Below, in pieces: positions 37,301 to 48,596 of a stretch of DNA of 64,000 nt (position 1 is the first letter of the stretch; every line of letters starts with the position of its first letter). Under the pieces are notes generated by a model. The model ran no database searches and was not told the DNA's origin. It saw only the letters and a list, made by a program, of their open reading frames with translations. Both the position numbers and the translations under genes were made by a program. The stretch comes from Nectonema munidae. Taxonomy: Eukaryota > Nematomorpha > Nectonematoida > Nectonematidae. The stretch spans positions 1,268,501-1,332,500 of the forward strand of contig JAUIRK010000896.1 in NCBI GenBank assembly GCA_030549495.1. Direction: 5' to 3'.

Positions 37301-40300
37301 TTCCAGAACGAAGACAATTCCTAAATATACAAATTAGAAGCTCGAATATCATAGAGATATTCATTAAATCTCTCTATAATTTAACTATTCAAAGATTTAA
37401 ACAGTTCTTTTTTTCATTCTGTATGAAAATATTTTAATATAAATAAATATATATATTTTTTCATTTCTATATTCATGTACACACTCTTTTATATTTATAT
37501 AAAAACTGAAAAAATTGGAGTAGTAAAAGTTTCTTACGAAAGGCAAACTTGGAGTATAAAATTGCTTATTAAATTTTTGTGTCCTTGTTTTAAAAATTTT
37601 TAATCCGATGATTATGCGCCAAAATATTATGCATGGAAGGCTCATGCTTACTACAAAATATTGACAATTTTTCTAGATAATAAAGTCTGCTAAGATCTGC
37701 TACGAAATAATTATCTGGAGAAAATATGTGTACTTTTTTAATGAAATTAAAAATAAATAAGTTGTCTGTTTTTTTGCTTATTTATCTTTAAAATTTTGAA
37801 AGAACTGGAAAAGTTCGAAAGTAACTAATTATAAGTTTTCTGAATTATAAATAGAACTAATTCTTGAACAAAAGTAAATAATGGTAACAAATTTTTTAAG
37901 GAAAGTGAAAAAAGATTCAAATTGTACACAGTTTACTTTAAAATAAATGAAGTGAAGAAAACTAATCACTCAAAAAATGGCGTAATTTTGCAACTAATAT
38001 ATTAGGTAAATAGTATTTCATTACTCATGTGATAAATTTAGTAAAGTTTTGAAAAGAGAATAAATTGATATGTTCTCAAAATCTCTTTTTAAAATATACG
38101 TATATTTTTTTCATGTATTTATAAATTTTGTCTTTTATAGTTTGTAATGAAAGAATAGAATTTTTAAATTATCCTATAGAGTTTTCTCATTATTTCAAGT
38201 AATTAGATTCAGGGCCGGCCCTAGTGTTCGCGAGGCCCTATACAAAATGGATTGTTCGGGGACCAGTGTGTTTTATGAAAAAAGATTAAAAGTGAGAAAT
38301 AAGATTTTGAAAAAAAGAAAAGAGATTTGTTTTATTACTTTTTCATTAACACAAAATGACGATCAAAGTAACTTTACTTTGCAAAACTTGCATTTAGCGA
38401 AATCATACAATATATCATCAAAATGAAAAATGAGAAGCGTGAGGCCAACTACGGCCGCATAGGTTGCAGTGGCCTAATGCCGGCCCTGATTAGATTATAA
38501 TATTATGCAATTTTAATGCATAATTATCATCTCTTATTTCATTGGAGAGAGTTATTCAATAAGCTGAGAGCATACGTCATGCAAGGATTTTGCAAAATTA
38601 CATAATCCAAGTATATAATTTGCTATGCTTGATTTAAATTTGAACATTATATAAAATTTGACAAGGAATAGCGAATAAGATAATGTACTCGAAATGTTAA
38701 ACCTGCAAAGACACCTCCAATCAACTCTGCAATGCAGAAAAAGGGAGCGATGCGATAATCAATATCTCCTACTAGTGTAAAGGCCATAGTCATAGCTGGA
38801 TTCATCTGGGATCCACTAAATTAAAGTAAAATAACAAAAAATTTAATACATAGTTTTCAATTATACCCAATCCAATTATAATGAAGTAATTTAATCAGTT
38901 TACGTGGAAGTATGGCTAATTTTCTTGAGACCCTTTGAGAACTATTATGACAACCAGGAGTCCCAACAAATGAAAATCTTCTACTTTAATTATATATAAT
39001 TCCATTGAATAAAAAAGCCACGATTAGTCTTCAAATTTAGATTAGCACCCCAGACAATAAAAATCGTGTGCTTTAAGTTATATAAAAAACTCATTGAAAA
39101 AGAAAGAAGACGATAAATTTAAGAAAACCAATGCTTGAAAGAGCTAAACTAAAAAACTAGTCATGTTTAATTAAAAAAATCCCATAGTTTTGAATTGAAT
39201 TTTTTTTTTAGTTTTCGGTATTACATCCAGAAGGAAGAATAATCTTCCATAGCTGGACAATGATAGTCACGATTTGGAATCGAACCCAGACCATCTGAAT
39301 CAATATTCTACGCTCCTACCACTATGCCATCTGCCGAGTTATCTATTTTAAAAATTAAATTAATTTAAGAAATATCTATTTAACTTGAAAGATAAATTTA
39401 TAACAATTAAATTGCCTTTAATTAATTCATTTTACTCTATTACAATTTATTTTAGTTCTAATTTTCGAGAATTGTATAGTTTGTTGGTTACTTAGTTAGC
39501 ACATTTCCTTTAAAATGGTCAAAAGCCACTATACTTGTATATAAAAATCTTTTTTATAAATAAACAAATTTCTTCTGAAAGAATTTGCTTACCCTTTTCA
39601 TGTAAAAAATTGTCATTACGTCAATTTGCCGTAGGTTATTTTGTACTGGGTCATCATCTTGTGTGTGTGTATTTTTTCTTTGGTTTATTTAATGGCTGTA
39701 GCTATATTTTAAACTATTTCTTATGTTCTCTTATTTAACAAGAATTGTTAATGCTTATTTTTTTTCATCCAATTATCATTTTAATGACAAAGCCAATCGC
39801 TAGGGCTGCGAGAAATATGAATCAAAAGAGGACAAAAACATTATCTTGTGCAGAATTTTTTTATGTAAATGTGAGGACATAACAATTCAAAGAAATTATT
39901 CTCTCCGATGACACAAATTAAGTCCCTCACACCTCCCATGTGGCTATGCTATTGATCATTACCCTACTCTCCAGTTTAAGGAGGGAAGATGTTGATCAAA
40001 CAGTGTAAAAATTCTAGATATTTGCTTACCTTATTTTGCCAAACAAAATGATGAGTGATGGAAGAAAGAAGCCAATGGACTCAATCCTATTTTTATCTTC
40101 AAAGCAGAAGACGTAAAGGAGGAAGATGTAGGTAACAAGAAATTCGGAGATGCACGGCTTGATCCACTTTTCATAAAAGGATAGCTTCTTCTGGTTTGCA
40201 ATGATTTCTTCTAGCGTCACCTTTTGCAAGCTTATTTCTCGAAACAGGTTATAACCCGATCCTCTTGGCCCTCCATGACTCTGATTAAAATTTCATTAAT

Positions 40301-43300
40301 GTCATTATTTCATGCATTCGCTTGAGTTTTTTTGTCAATAAAATCAAAACATATATATATTGGAAAGATTAACTTGAAGCTGATTTTGAGAGCTTGCATT
40401 AATATTATATATAAATTAAATAAGGAATCTTTCCCAAATGTAAAAAAAAGACTTTGAAACTTGCACAAACAATTGAAAATAAAGAAAAAAACAATTCATT
40501 TTAGCTTCTAACTAAGTTTCTTGCAAAAAGGAATATGAAATTATTTTTTTTAATTTGTATATTAGTTTTTTTAATAAATTTTTTTTACATTTTTATATAA
40601 ACTTAAAAGTAAAAATATCTTGAAATTTGAAAAAATAGTTCCTAGTTTTTTTTAATTTGAACATGCTTTTGAAACGGATTTAATGTTAAAGTCACAAGGA
40701 CGAACTTAAAATTAAAAAAGACGAACTTAAAATGAAAGATGACGAACTTAAAATGAAAAAGGACGAACTTAAAGTAAAAATGCTATAAATTTATATATAT
40801 TCTATATTTATATATATTTATATTCTATATTTAATTCCTCAACTTTACAATAAAGAAGTGGTATTCCCAATTTCCCACAACCTTGTACTCCATCTATGCA
40901 CTTCTTTACCTTATCACAATATTCTTGATAAAGAGCGTGACATTAGACTGTTTCAATACTAATTCTTTTTTATAAAGTTGAGAAATTAAATAAAGAATAA
41001 TAACTTATTTCTTTTTAAGCTATTCCTTTGATTCTATTGATTTATTGCCTATTTTCATAATTAAGTTTACCGAAAATGTTAATTTTCATCATTAGCGGAA
41101 GATTTCTTTTTTAAACTAAAACGAATTTTTGTTCTTAGATAAAATCTTTTTTGACGCACTTAACACAAACATATCTTTTGTTTATTTTTATTTTTTGATC
41201 ATCATGTATGTAACTTTTGAAAGTGAGTTCGAAATTCATATTCCTATTTTTTCAATTTATTTAAATAACTTTTGCATGCTTCTAACAGTTTGAAGGTCCA
41301 TATCAAAGCCAAAAAGCGGCTTGAGCATACCGACCAAAGTTAATATGACTAGTAGAATGTGCGTGAAGAGTAAAGGAATTTGTATGAAAAGTAATATTCA
41401 CGTTGAAATGAGTGTGTAAGGTCATTTCTAATACATTGCTTACAAAGCAATCCACTGTTTTCCATTCTAAGCTGATTAACTTATGAACTAATGAACTTGT
41501 TTCACCTTTTTTTTGTGAAAACAGTATAAAAGGGCTTACATTATCGTTCCAAAATTCAATAAGTTTATAAATGAACGAACGTCTAATTTTTTCGAATTTG
41601 TATAAAGAGGGTAGTATTTTGTTCAAGTTTCTTAGGGATGATCTATGTTTCTTATGTGAATTGATATATGACTTTAAGTTTTATAACTTAAAGCCGAACA
41701 TATGGAAAGGATTTAATTTCTAGAAAAACATTTTTCAAAATGATATAATAGTCATTGATAATAAAATCTCTAAAAACACTAATATCGACTTCCCTATACC
41801 AATAACATATAATACCGAACAGAAATTTATGCATTAAATTAAAATACCAGTCAAAGAGATGATTAGAAATTCAAACATAATATATAACACGCCTCAGAGA
41901 TATTATTTCAAATTTAATTAAAATAAATCTTATTAAAAAGAATTTCACGCAAATTTTCCAGCATTTAAATGCTGGATTCGGGTACATTATTTATTATTTA
42001 AATACTGGTTAGCATCTTCAAATTGGAAAACCAAATTCTGATCAATTCTTTGTAGGTGGTCTGACTTTGTCTAAAGTTCATGAACAAAATGACTTGGGTT
42101 TAATAATCGACTCAAAGCTGAATTTTAATCTCCATGTTTCAAAAATTGTAAAAAAGGCATACTCAACGATACATATGTTGCAAAATACTTTTGTAATATC
42201 AAACACTGAAATTGCTGTACACCTTTTCAAGTCCTTGGTAAGACCAATTCTTGAATCGCAAATGTAATTTATGGGGATAGCTGTGCGAGTAATGTCAAGA
42301 AAATTGAAAAAGTTCAAAAAAACTTCCCAAAAAGTTTACCTGCTATGAGAATTCCGAAAGAATGAAAGTTTTGAACTTACCTTCACTTTATTATAGAATA
42401 AAGAGAAATGAAATGATTAAAAGAAGATATCCTGCCTGGTTTTTCAACAAGAATTTCTAGATCGCATTGCTTCAAATTTATAGCTGAAAGTTTCCAGAAC
42501 AAGTATCGCCAAACATTTCTAACACAAAGAGCTTTTGAAGATTGGAATTCTTTGCCCAGTGAAGTTGTGAATTCTACTACGCTGAATGAGTTTAAAAACA
42601 AACTGGATGCAGTTTGGCAGTCTAGGAGATTGTATTATTTTGTTTAATTTTAAGATGCAAAAATCTTACAGGCATTAGCCTTATTTTGCTTTATGTTATG
42701 TTATGTCATGTTATATATTTCAAAATCAAAGAGAGAATAAGTTTTATTATTATAAGTAAAAAATTTTTACAAGTTTGTTCGCAATTTTATGTATATCAAA
42801 TCGCATACAAGGATTAATTTATAGAATAATATACAAGTGTAGTATTTAATGGGTTATATTGAGCATCTTTGAATCAACCTCTTGAGGTTTTCAAAGATTA
42901 TTCCATTACCATACAAGAAATAAATGCTTTCCAACATTATTTGCGCATGTCAAGATATCAGCGCACTGCTATGTGACTTAGCGAGCGATGTAACTGTTAT
43001 ATGTTGTGATTTGGCTTAAAAATATCATTTTGTATGTGTGGCTGAATCTAATGACCAAATTTTTTAAAATAATCTCAAAAATAGAATGTATATATATATA
43101 CTTAAAAAATTTTAAATGTTTCTTTTAATAATTTTATTTTTTTTGATTTATTAAAAATGGATATAACAAGTAATCATGCGTGAAAACTCCAATACTTTTC
43201 TTATTCTGTTTACATGTGTGCACTTCTATTAACATTATAAAAAATTTTAATAGTACCTGCCTTCTAATATTTTTCCATTTGCCCATTTTCTCTATCTTTA

Positions 43301-46300
43301 ATTCTGAATGTCCTTAAATATTATATTAGACCACGTAAAAATTAGTTTTTAAACATCTTATTAAATCTTGATATACAATCCAGCCCGAAACATTCAAAAC
43401 TTTTGAACAAACTAACTTTGAGTGTCCACATCTACTTTGAGAATCTAGGGGTTTTTCCTGTGAGATTTGAACTGTATCCTCTAGTTGATCTTAGATGTCA
43501 GCATTAAACGTTTGTTTTGATGATCATTCTATACTTATTAATTAAATGCGGGGATGTTGTTTCAAAATAAACTTAAGTGAAGAACATTTCTCATCATGTA
43601 GCATTATTAGTTTTATTTTGTCTTTTTGCAATTCTATTTTATCTTTTCGCAGTTCTATAATTTTTGATTAATATTTATTGTGGTAATGATTATTTTGGGG
43701 AAAATGTAAAAAAATTAATATACGGAAAATTATTTAATTGCTAAGCATCTGAAAGATATAATTCGCTTTTTCAAAATTATCAAAAAAAAATTGATTGCTA
43801 AATGCTAATCTTAATATATATGTAATCAATAAAAATAAAAATAAGAAGTATCAAAATAAAATTAGAAAAAACTATTTTAGAGAAATTTAGTTTGCAAAAT
43901 ATGAATGACATTTATTTGGTATAAAATTGTCAACTATTACGATACAGAGAAAACAGAAAAAAAAAGATTTATTTTTGCAAAAAAATATAATATAGGAAAA
44001 TATTATATATACAGTATTTCCCCACGTATAGTGCGCACCCGTGTATAATACGCACTTATTATTTAGTTTTTAAAAAAGAACGAAATTCCCTATATCTATA
44101 TGTATAATACGCATCGACATTTTGATAGAGAGAAAAATTCTATCATAGATCACATACTGAAAAAAATTTGACTCACATAAAGCATAGACGTAGTTACAAT
44201 AATGCATAAATATATATTTACCCACACAACACGTACATGAGACAGCATTATTATTATTATCAGCTCTGAAGGTATATTGAAGAGTGTACGATAATAAGTA
44301 CATAGAAAGTACAATAAGTGCATAATTTCCGGTTGCGTGTGTGGGGATAATCAGGCAGTCTAAGAAGAGGTTCATCATTCATTTTAGCTATTTTTTATCT
44401 TGAAAGTTATCATGCCTCGCAGAATATCATACGATGTTCTTTTAACTTCAAGTCATTGAATAAGCGGAATTGAACGGTAATAGGCCTGCTGCACGTAAAT
44501 TTACATTAAATGAAAGCAATACAAGGATGTGGAGAAAAAATAAAGCTATGTTGAGTAAAATGCCTAGAAAAAAACGCGCTAACAGAGGAGCAGCAGCTTA
44601 TTACCCAGAAATGGAAAAACAGTTAGTCGAGCATATTGCTGAGTCTCGTGAAAAGGGTTTTGCATTGAACACAATTCAAGTACGCATTAAAGCAAAATCA
44701 ATTGCTAAACAACTCGATCTGAAGAATTTTAAGGCCTCAAGTAACTGGTGTTATAGGTTTATGGCGCGTCACAAGTTATCAATGCGTCGGAGAACCCATA
44801 TCGCGCAAAAACTACCTGATGACTACGAACAAAAGATTACAGCATTTCAACGATTTCTCATCAAGCGACGTAAAGAACTGAACCCACCTTTGTTATTAAT
44901 TGGTAATGCTGATCAAACGCCTCTTACCTTTCATATCCCGTCAAGCTATACTATTGAAAAAAAGGGGCGTCTAACATAGCCATTCTTTCTACAGGTCACG
45001 AAGTGAGCATATTTACAGTGATGCTGACATGCATGTCTGAAGGCACAAAACTTCCCCCTTATATTGTATTCAAAAGAAAAAAAGCACATAAGGCAACTAA
45101 GTTTCCAAGTGGTGTTATCGTGCAATTCCAATCAAAGGGATGGGTGAATGATGAATTAATGAAAGATTGGGCCGATGTTGTATGGGCAAAACGTGTTGAA
45201 GGGTTGCTAAAAAATAAAACTAGCTTGCTTATTCTTAATGCTTTTAAGTGTCACAGAAATCCCCAATTTCTAAAGCATTTACATAAACATCACAAAACAG
45301 ATGTTATTGTCATTCCAGGAGGTATGACGTCAATACTTCAGCCCATAGACGTAGGAATTAATCATCCTATGAAGTCACTCCTCAAAACAAAATGGCAAGA
45401 ATAGATGCAACATGGAAAAAAAACATACACAAAAGGTGGTCGCACTCGTGCTCCTGATTTAATAACTGTGGCTCAATGGGTAAAAGAAGCATGGGATGAG
45501 TTAAATCCTATCATTATAATCATTATAAATTCATTTAAACGTTGCTCAATCTCAAATGCTATGGAAGGAACAGAAGATGATATTTTATGGACAGATTACG
45601 GAGAAGGAAGAAAGGAAACGTATGATGAGGATCTAGAAAACTCTGATGCTGACTTGTTTTATGAAGATAGGCTGTCGACAGAGCAAGCTGAAGATCTTTT
45701 CAACAATTCTAATCGTGATAGCGATTCTGAAAGCTGTGAATTAAACATATATTAGCATGTGTTCATCAATAAATACTTGTTTTTCATGTTGTGTTTCAAA
45801 CTTATTTCTTATATTTTAAAATCATCAATAAATAGTTTCCGTGCATAATACGCTGAGTTATTATAAAGGCGAATTTGTAGCTAAAAAAGTGCCCATTATA
45901 CAGTGGGGAAATACGGTATATATAATAAAAGATAGTTGATAATAATATAAAAGTAATACTTGAGATTTATAGTCAACTGTATAGGATTATTATTTTTTTT
46001 TGCGGGATATTCAAAAGGCCAGAAAGACACTTGTAATAAGCCTTTACATAATTAATTGAAATAAGACATATTAGTAACGAAAAATAAATAAAAACATAAA
46101 CCTAAGAACGATATATATATAAAATTAAGAGGAAGAATATTTAAACAGTATTAATAAGGACACCTAGAAGGTTAGCAGTGTATTATTTTATTATAATGCT
46201 TGAAGTGTAAAATTTAAGATAACATTTGACACTTGTGCTGGTAGAATTACCGACCTTATCAGATTCTAACAAAAATTCTAAAATGTGTAAACAAAAGATA

Positions 46301-46743
46301 CAACTTTCTTTATCCCAATTTTTTTTCTATAAAAAAACTGGAAAATTTTTTCTTCTCTTCTATTGGATAATTCGAATATTACGTAAAAAAATGCATTATT
46401 TTGCTCTCTTCGAAAAAGGTGTTGATAATTGAATTTAAATTTTTTACAAATTTCCAATAGTCACAAAGCAAATAAATAAAATTATTATTTAAGGATGACA
46501 TGAGAATCTAAAGGATAAATTCATTCAAATAAAAAGAAAAAATGGACATTTTGTGAATGAAGTAAAGATTTTACATTGACTATTATCATCGCTTTAATCT
46601 CCAAAAATGAAGATATGATATTTCCATCCAAATTCTTAATAATGAAATTTTAGAAATGAAGACTTTAGGATTATAATTTCTTAAAGCGAGAAAAAATACG
46701 TGTATTTTGTTTTGAAACTTACGTTGTAAAGTTTTTCAACCAT
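34346..46743 (-). CDS. Aquaporin-like water/solute channel, 5 exons, apparently complete
   Basis: Minus-strand exons 46743-46723, 40280-40030, 38815-38689, 36667-36453 and 34508-34346 have compatible phases and give 258 residues, a normal aquaporin length. Residues 51-67 and 76-88 are membrane helices 1 and 2. SGSQMNPAMTMAF (91-103) is the first NPA loop, 113-130 helix 3, 160-180 helix 4 with the family glutamate in FTEFIGTF, 187-205 helix 5, GAFNPAR (211-217) the second NPA loop with the selectivity arginine R217, and 232-256 helix 6. It should be a membrane channel for water or small solutes; the substrate is not settled. The first exon (MVEKLYN, donor GTAAGT) is the least certain part. The donors at 38689 (GTACAT) and 36453 (GTACTA) are atypical. 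The last codons AAG TAA also form a GTAAGT donor, so a further 3' exon is possible. Confidence 0.87.
35535..35640 (+). repeat. tRNA-derived SINE, family 2, copy 1 (5' truncated)
   Basis: ggtctggtttcaattccgg (B-box-like), then atcgtgacta, ccagctatggacgattattc and tggatgcgatac, match in order the reverse complement of 39216-39342. The A-box half is missing. It lies in aquaporin intron 4. Confidence 0.7.
36145..36220. repeat. Short dispersed repeat, pair with 9626-9690
   Basis: ggactcagcattcctggctg, gaccatgatatccg and ggatgggtgaaaacgccac match the block at 9626-9690. This copy ends in ttttaaactt rather than a (ttaa)n run. Confidence 0.5.
38210..38488. mobile_element. hAT MITE, 279 bp, intact ends
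   Basis: The ends CAGGGCCGGCCCTAG and ...ATGCCGGCCCTG are inverted repeats, with a perfect 8-bp target duplication ATTAGATT at 38202-38209 and 38489-38496. Non-coding. It sits in aquaporin intron 3, about 200 bp past the donor of exon 3, and belongs to a different family from the copy at 23430. Confidence 0.95.
39216..39342 (-). repeat. tRNA-derived SINE, family 2, copy 2
   Basis: On the minus strand the head CTCGGCAGATGGCATAGTGG, then TAGGAGCG, resembles a tRNA with A box (TGGCATAGTGGTAGG), and GGGTTCGATTCC is a consensus B box. The body gtgactatcattgtccagct, then atggaagattattcttcc, follows. It lies in aquaporin intron 2. It is not a functional tRNA, since the acceptor stem does not close and a SINE body follows. 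Confidence 0.8.
40699..40782. repeat. 21-bp tandem repeat, 4 units
   Basis: gacgaacttaaaatgaaaaa-type units start at 40699, 40720, 40741 and 40762, an exact 21-bp spacing, and end in aaagtaaaaatgctata. It lies in aquaporin intron 1 and resembles half of the fold-back block at 29496-29730. Confidence 0.9.
41303..41660 (-). mobile_element. Possible LINE 3' fragment
   Basis: A 107-codon minus-strand frame begins NKILPSLYKFEKIRRSFIY and continues KLIEFWNDN, similar in style to the C-terminal end of LINE ORF2 proteins (arginine-rich stretch, then FIY..I.FWN). No catalytic motif is present and the assignment is weak. It lies in aquaporin intron 1. Confidence 0.3.
41985..42715 (+). mobile_element. 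LINE 3' fragment (CR1-like)
   Basis: Translation in shifting frames gives EQNDLGLIIDSKLNFNLHVS, KKAYSTIHMLQ and LFKSLVRPILES, then LPSLYYRIKRNEMIKRRY, the region downstream of the RT in CR1/Jockey-type LINEs. At least two frame changes are present. The 3' end is a microsatellite-like tail (atgttatgttatgtcatgtt). It is heavily 5' truncated and lies in aquaporin intron 1, opposite to the gene. Confidence 0.75.
44012..45916 (+). mobile_element. pogo/Tigger-type DNA transposon, nearly complete
   Basis: The ends CAGTATTTCCCCACGTATAG and the right-end complement CCGTATTTCCCCACTGTATA are matching inverted repeats flanked by TA (44010-44011 and 45917-45918). The transposase reads 44412-45755 on the plus strand with few breaks. 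The size of 1905 bp is close to full length for a Tigger-like element. It lies in aquaporin intron 1, antisense to the gene. Confidence 0.9.
44412..45755 (+). pseudogene. pogo-family (POGK-like) transposase, broken
   Basis: An N-terminal helix-turn-helix appears as AARKFTLNESNTRMWRKNK, followed by MPRKKRANRG, a CENP-B-like second DNA-binding domain (about 44600-44860) and the DDE core. GNADQTPLTF carries the first D, ILQPIDVGIN the third, and the second position reads LILNAFKCH, an N where D is expected. An acidic serine/aspartate tail ends at the TAA near 45755. One frameshift (about 44970, at the EKKG run, the family consensus continuing ASNIAIL in the next frame), a stop inside the N-terminal domain (about 44457) and one in-frame TAG at 45402 break it. 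With the D-to-N change it cannot be active. It is comparatively young, since most of the sequence is clean. Confidence 0.9.
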
Positions 46744-47258
46744 CTATGGAGCGTAGTATATACTATATTACCATTCTATAATATTGCGTGTATAAGCGAT
46801 AACAAAGTTAGATATAAAAGGTTTTCCCAAGGTTACGGCGTGAAGCTTAAAACAGGAAAATAACTTCATATATATACAATGGGGTATGCGATTTCTGATA
46901 AAAATTAAATGAACATTTATTATGAGGGAGGAAAATTTATTTGTGTTGTAACAAACAAACTACTCTATAATTTAAAATTTTTTGAAGCAATCAGCATTTT
47001 TGTTCATTTTATTTTATTATTTGAAAAGATCAAAAATTTAAACACGCTGTGAATAACTTTTTTCAGAGATGTAAAATTCTAATTAATTATTTTAATATTT
47101 GATGGAATTAGTCCTTCTGAAATTTTGTTTTTTTTTGTTTTAATGAGACTTCCAGCGGATTTGGGGGAAAAAATTATTTACCTGTTTTTCGTGAATGAAT
47201 CATCTTATATTAAATTGTAATTTAGAACATAAAAATGACAAATTATGAGTTTAAAAGA
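46744..47258. other. Putative 5' flank of the aquaporin-like gene
   Basis: Upstream of the proposed first ATG (46743, minus strand) the sequence is AT-rich with a short upstream frame (ATG GTA ATA TAG on the minus strand). No clear TATA box or initiator was identified and no other gene is seen. Confidence 0.35.
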
Positions 47259-47391
47259 TAAAGGAAGGTACCATAGGGTGTTTTCAACGAGAAGGCACTA
47301 TTGTGCCGCTTGTATCGAACTATGAGGAAAGCAGGCTTAATGCGGGATCGAACCCAAGACCTTGAGTTATCGAATCCAGCATCTAACCAAC
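47259..47391 (-). repeat. tRNA-derived SINE, family 1, copy 2 (split by a hAT element)
   Basis: Minus-strand copy with B-box GGGTTCGATCC (plus 47345-47355), gataactcaaggtcttggg and the shared body (gcggcacaatagtgcc). The tail reads tacctt. Its head is interrupted at the gttggtta stretch by the 295-bp hAT element that follows. Confidence 0.8.
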
Positions 47392-47686
47392 CAGAGTTCC
47401 GCTACCTATTAAATTTTGGTTCACAAGCCCCCCCCCCCCCAACTATTTCTTAAGCTCCCCCAGCTAATTTTCAAGCTCCTCTAAAAAATTTTTCATTACC
47501 CTAAAAAAATATGACAAACATCTACCATTCATAATAATTTCTTTCAGGAAAATGTAATCTGTATAGATATGGCTTGACAAATACATCATATGTTTTCTTT
47601 TCGCCTTGAGGCAGATTAATCTGATAGTTCAAAAATTAGCGCCCCAATGAAGCCCCCTCTAAAATTTTGGCTTAGTGCGGGCACTG
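47392..47686. mobile_element. hAT MITE inserted in a SINE
   Basis: The ends CAGAGTTCCGC and GCGGGCACTG are imperfect inverted repeats. A perfect 8-bp duplication TAACCAAC, itself part of the SINE head, lies at 47384-47391 and 47687-47694. A run of 13 C lies at 47428-47440. Subterminal aagctccccc and gaagccccctct also echo each other. Non-coding. Confidence 0.88.
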
Positions 47687-48001
47687 TAACCAACCCTGCT
47701 AAGACGATTTTAAACTTAAAATGGATTATATTGATAATAAAATCAAGCACTCATTTACCAATTTGTAACATTAATACTTGACCACTTCTGGAAAGATAAG
47801 TTGTATACTCCTACCTAGCTTAGTAACTCCATATCCTAGTTTTCTTATATTAATCTTTTTTTTCATAATTGTCACTTATATTATTCTCAATCAGTTTATG
47901 TTATTCTTTTTCTTAAATTGATGTGATCATTAAAGACAAATTTGCTATTCTATTCGCTTAATGGTAATTTCTTCACTATTTATCCTTTTTTTCCACTAGA
48001 T

Positions 48002-48342
48002 CAGTTCTTCTCAAGTTTTTTTTACGTGTGGACCCCTTTTCTCTCCTTTTTCTTTTGGTGGACCCCTTCATAAAAATTGGACAGAAAAAATATTTTATTT
48101 TAATATTTTTCACAAATAAAATTTTTGAGGTTATGATAAAGAAAATAGTATATAATTTAAATTCATATTGAAATGAAATCAAATCTAATGCAAATCAATT
48201 ATAATACAATTTTTATAATATTAATAATAAATAATATTGTTAAAATAAGTAAAAATTATAGGGAAAAATTATTTTTTTATAATAAAAACCGTTATGATCT
48301 GGTTTTTTTCATGGACCACCAAAATATCATTGTGGACCCCTG
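48002..48342. mobile_element. hAT-type MITE, 341 bp
   Basis: It begins CAGTTCTTCTCAAG and ends tgtggacccctg. The flanks cactagat (47994-48001) and ctctagat (48343-48350) agree at 7 of 8 bases, a target duplication. Several gtggacccc motifs near both ends are typical of hAT MITEs. No coding content (open frames here are A/T-rich). Confidence 0.72.
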
Positions 48343-48596
48343 CTCTAGATTATCACATGTTCAATTATTTCGTTTGCAAAAGTGATACATCACCCACCAT
48401 TCTTAGTCACCTATCTCAATTTCAACCAGCCAAGCACCTGGCAATTAATTTATTGCTTCATCCTCAATATTAAATTTTTATTCCATGAATATGGCATATT
48501 TTCCTATAGAAATATTTTTAATTTTTATTTTTATTATACCATTTTTAGCTGACAATCCTTGATGTATTTTCATTTAGATTTGTGTTTTTATAAACG

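Noticed and set aside
37541-37650. Minus-strand open segment with acceptor and GTAAGA donor between aquaporin exons 3 and 4
   Set aside because: The aquaporin reads through correctly without it, and its residues would insert an unlikely segment between helix 3 and loop C.
39260-39342. Possible tRNA gene on the minus strand
   Set aside because: A and B boxes are good, but the acceptor stem does not close and a second copy with the same downstream body exists, so it is a SINE.
44070-44378. 102-codon minus-strand frame
   Set aside because: Lies in the non-coding left part of the pogo-like element, antisense, without a recognised motif.
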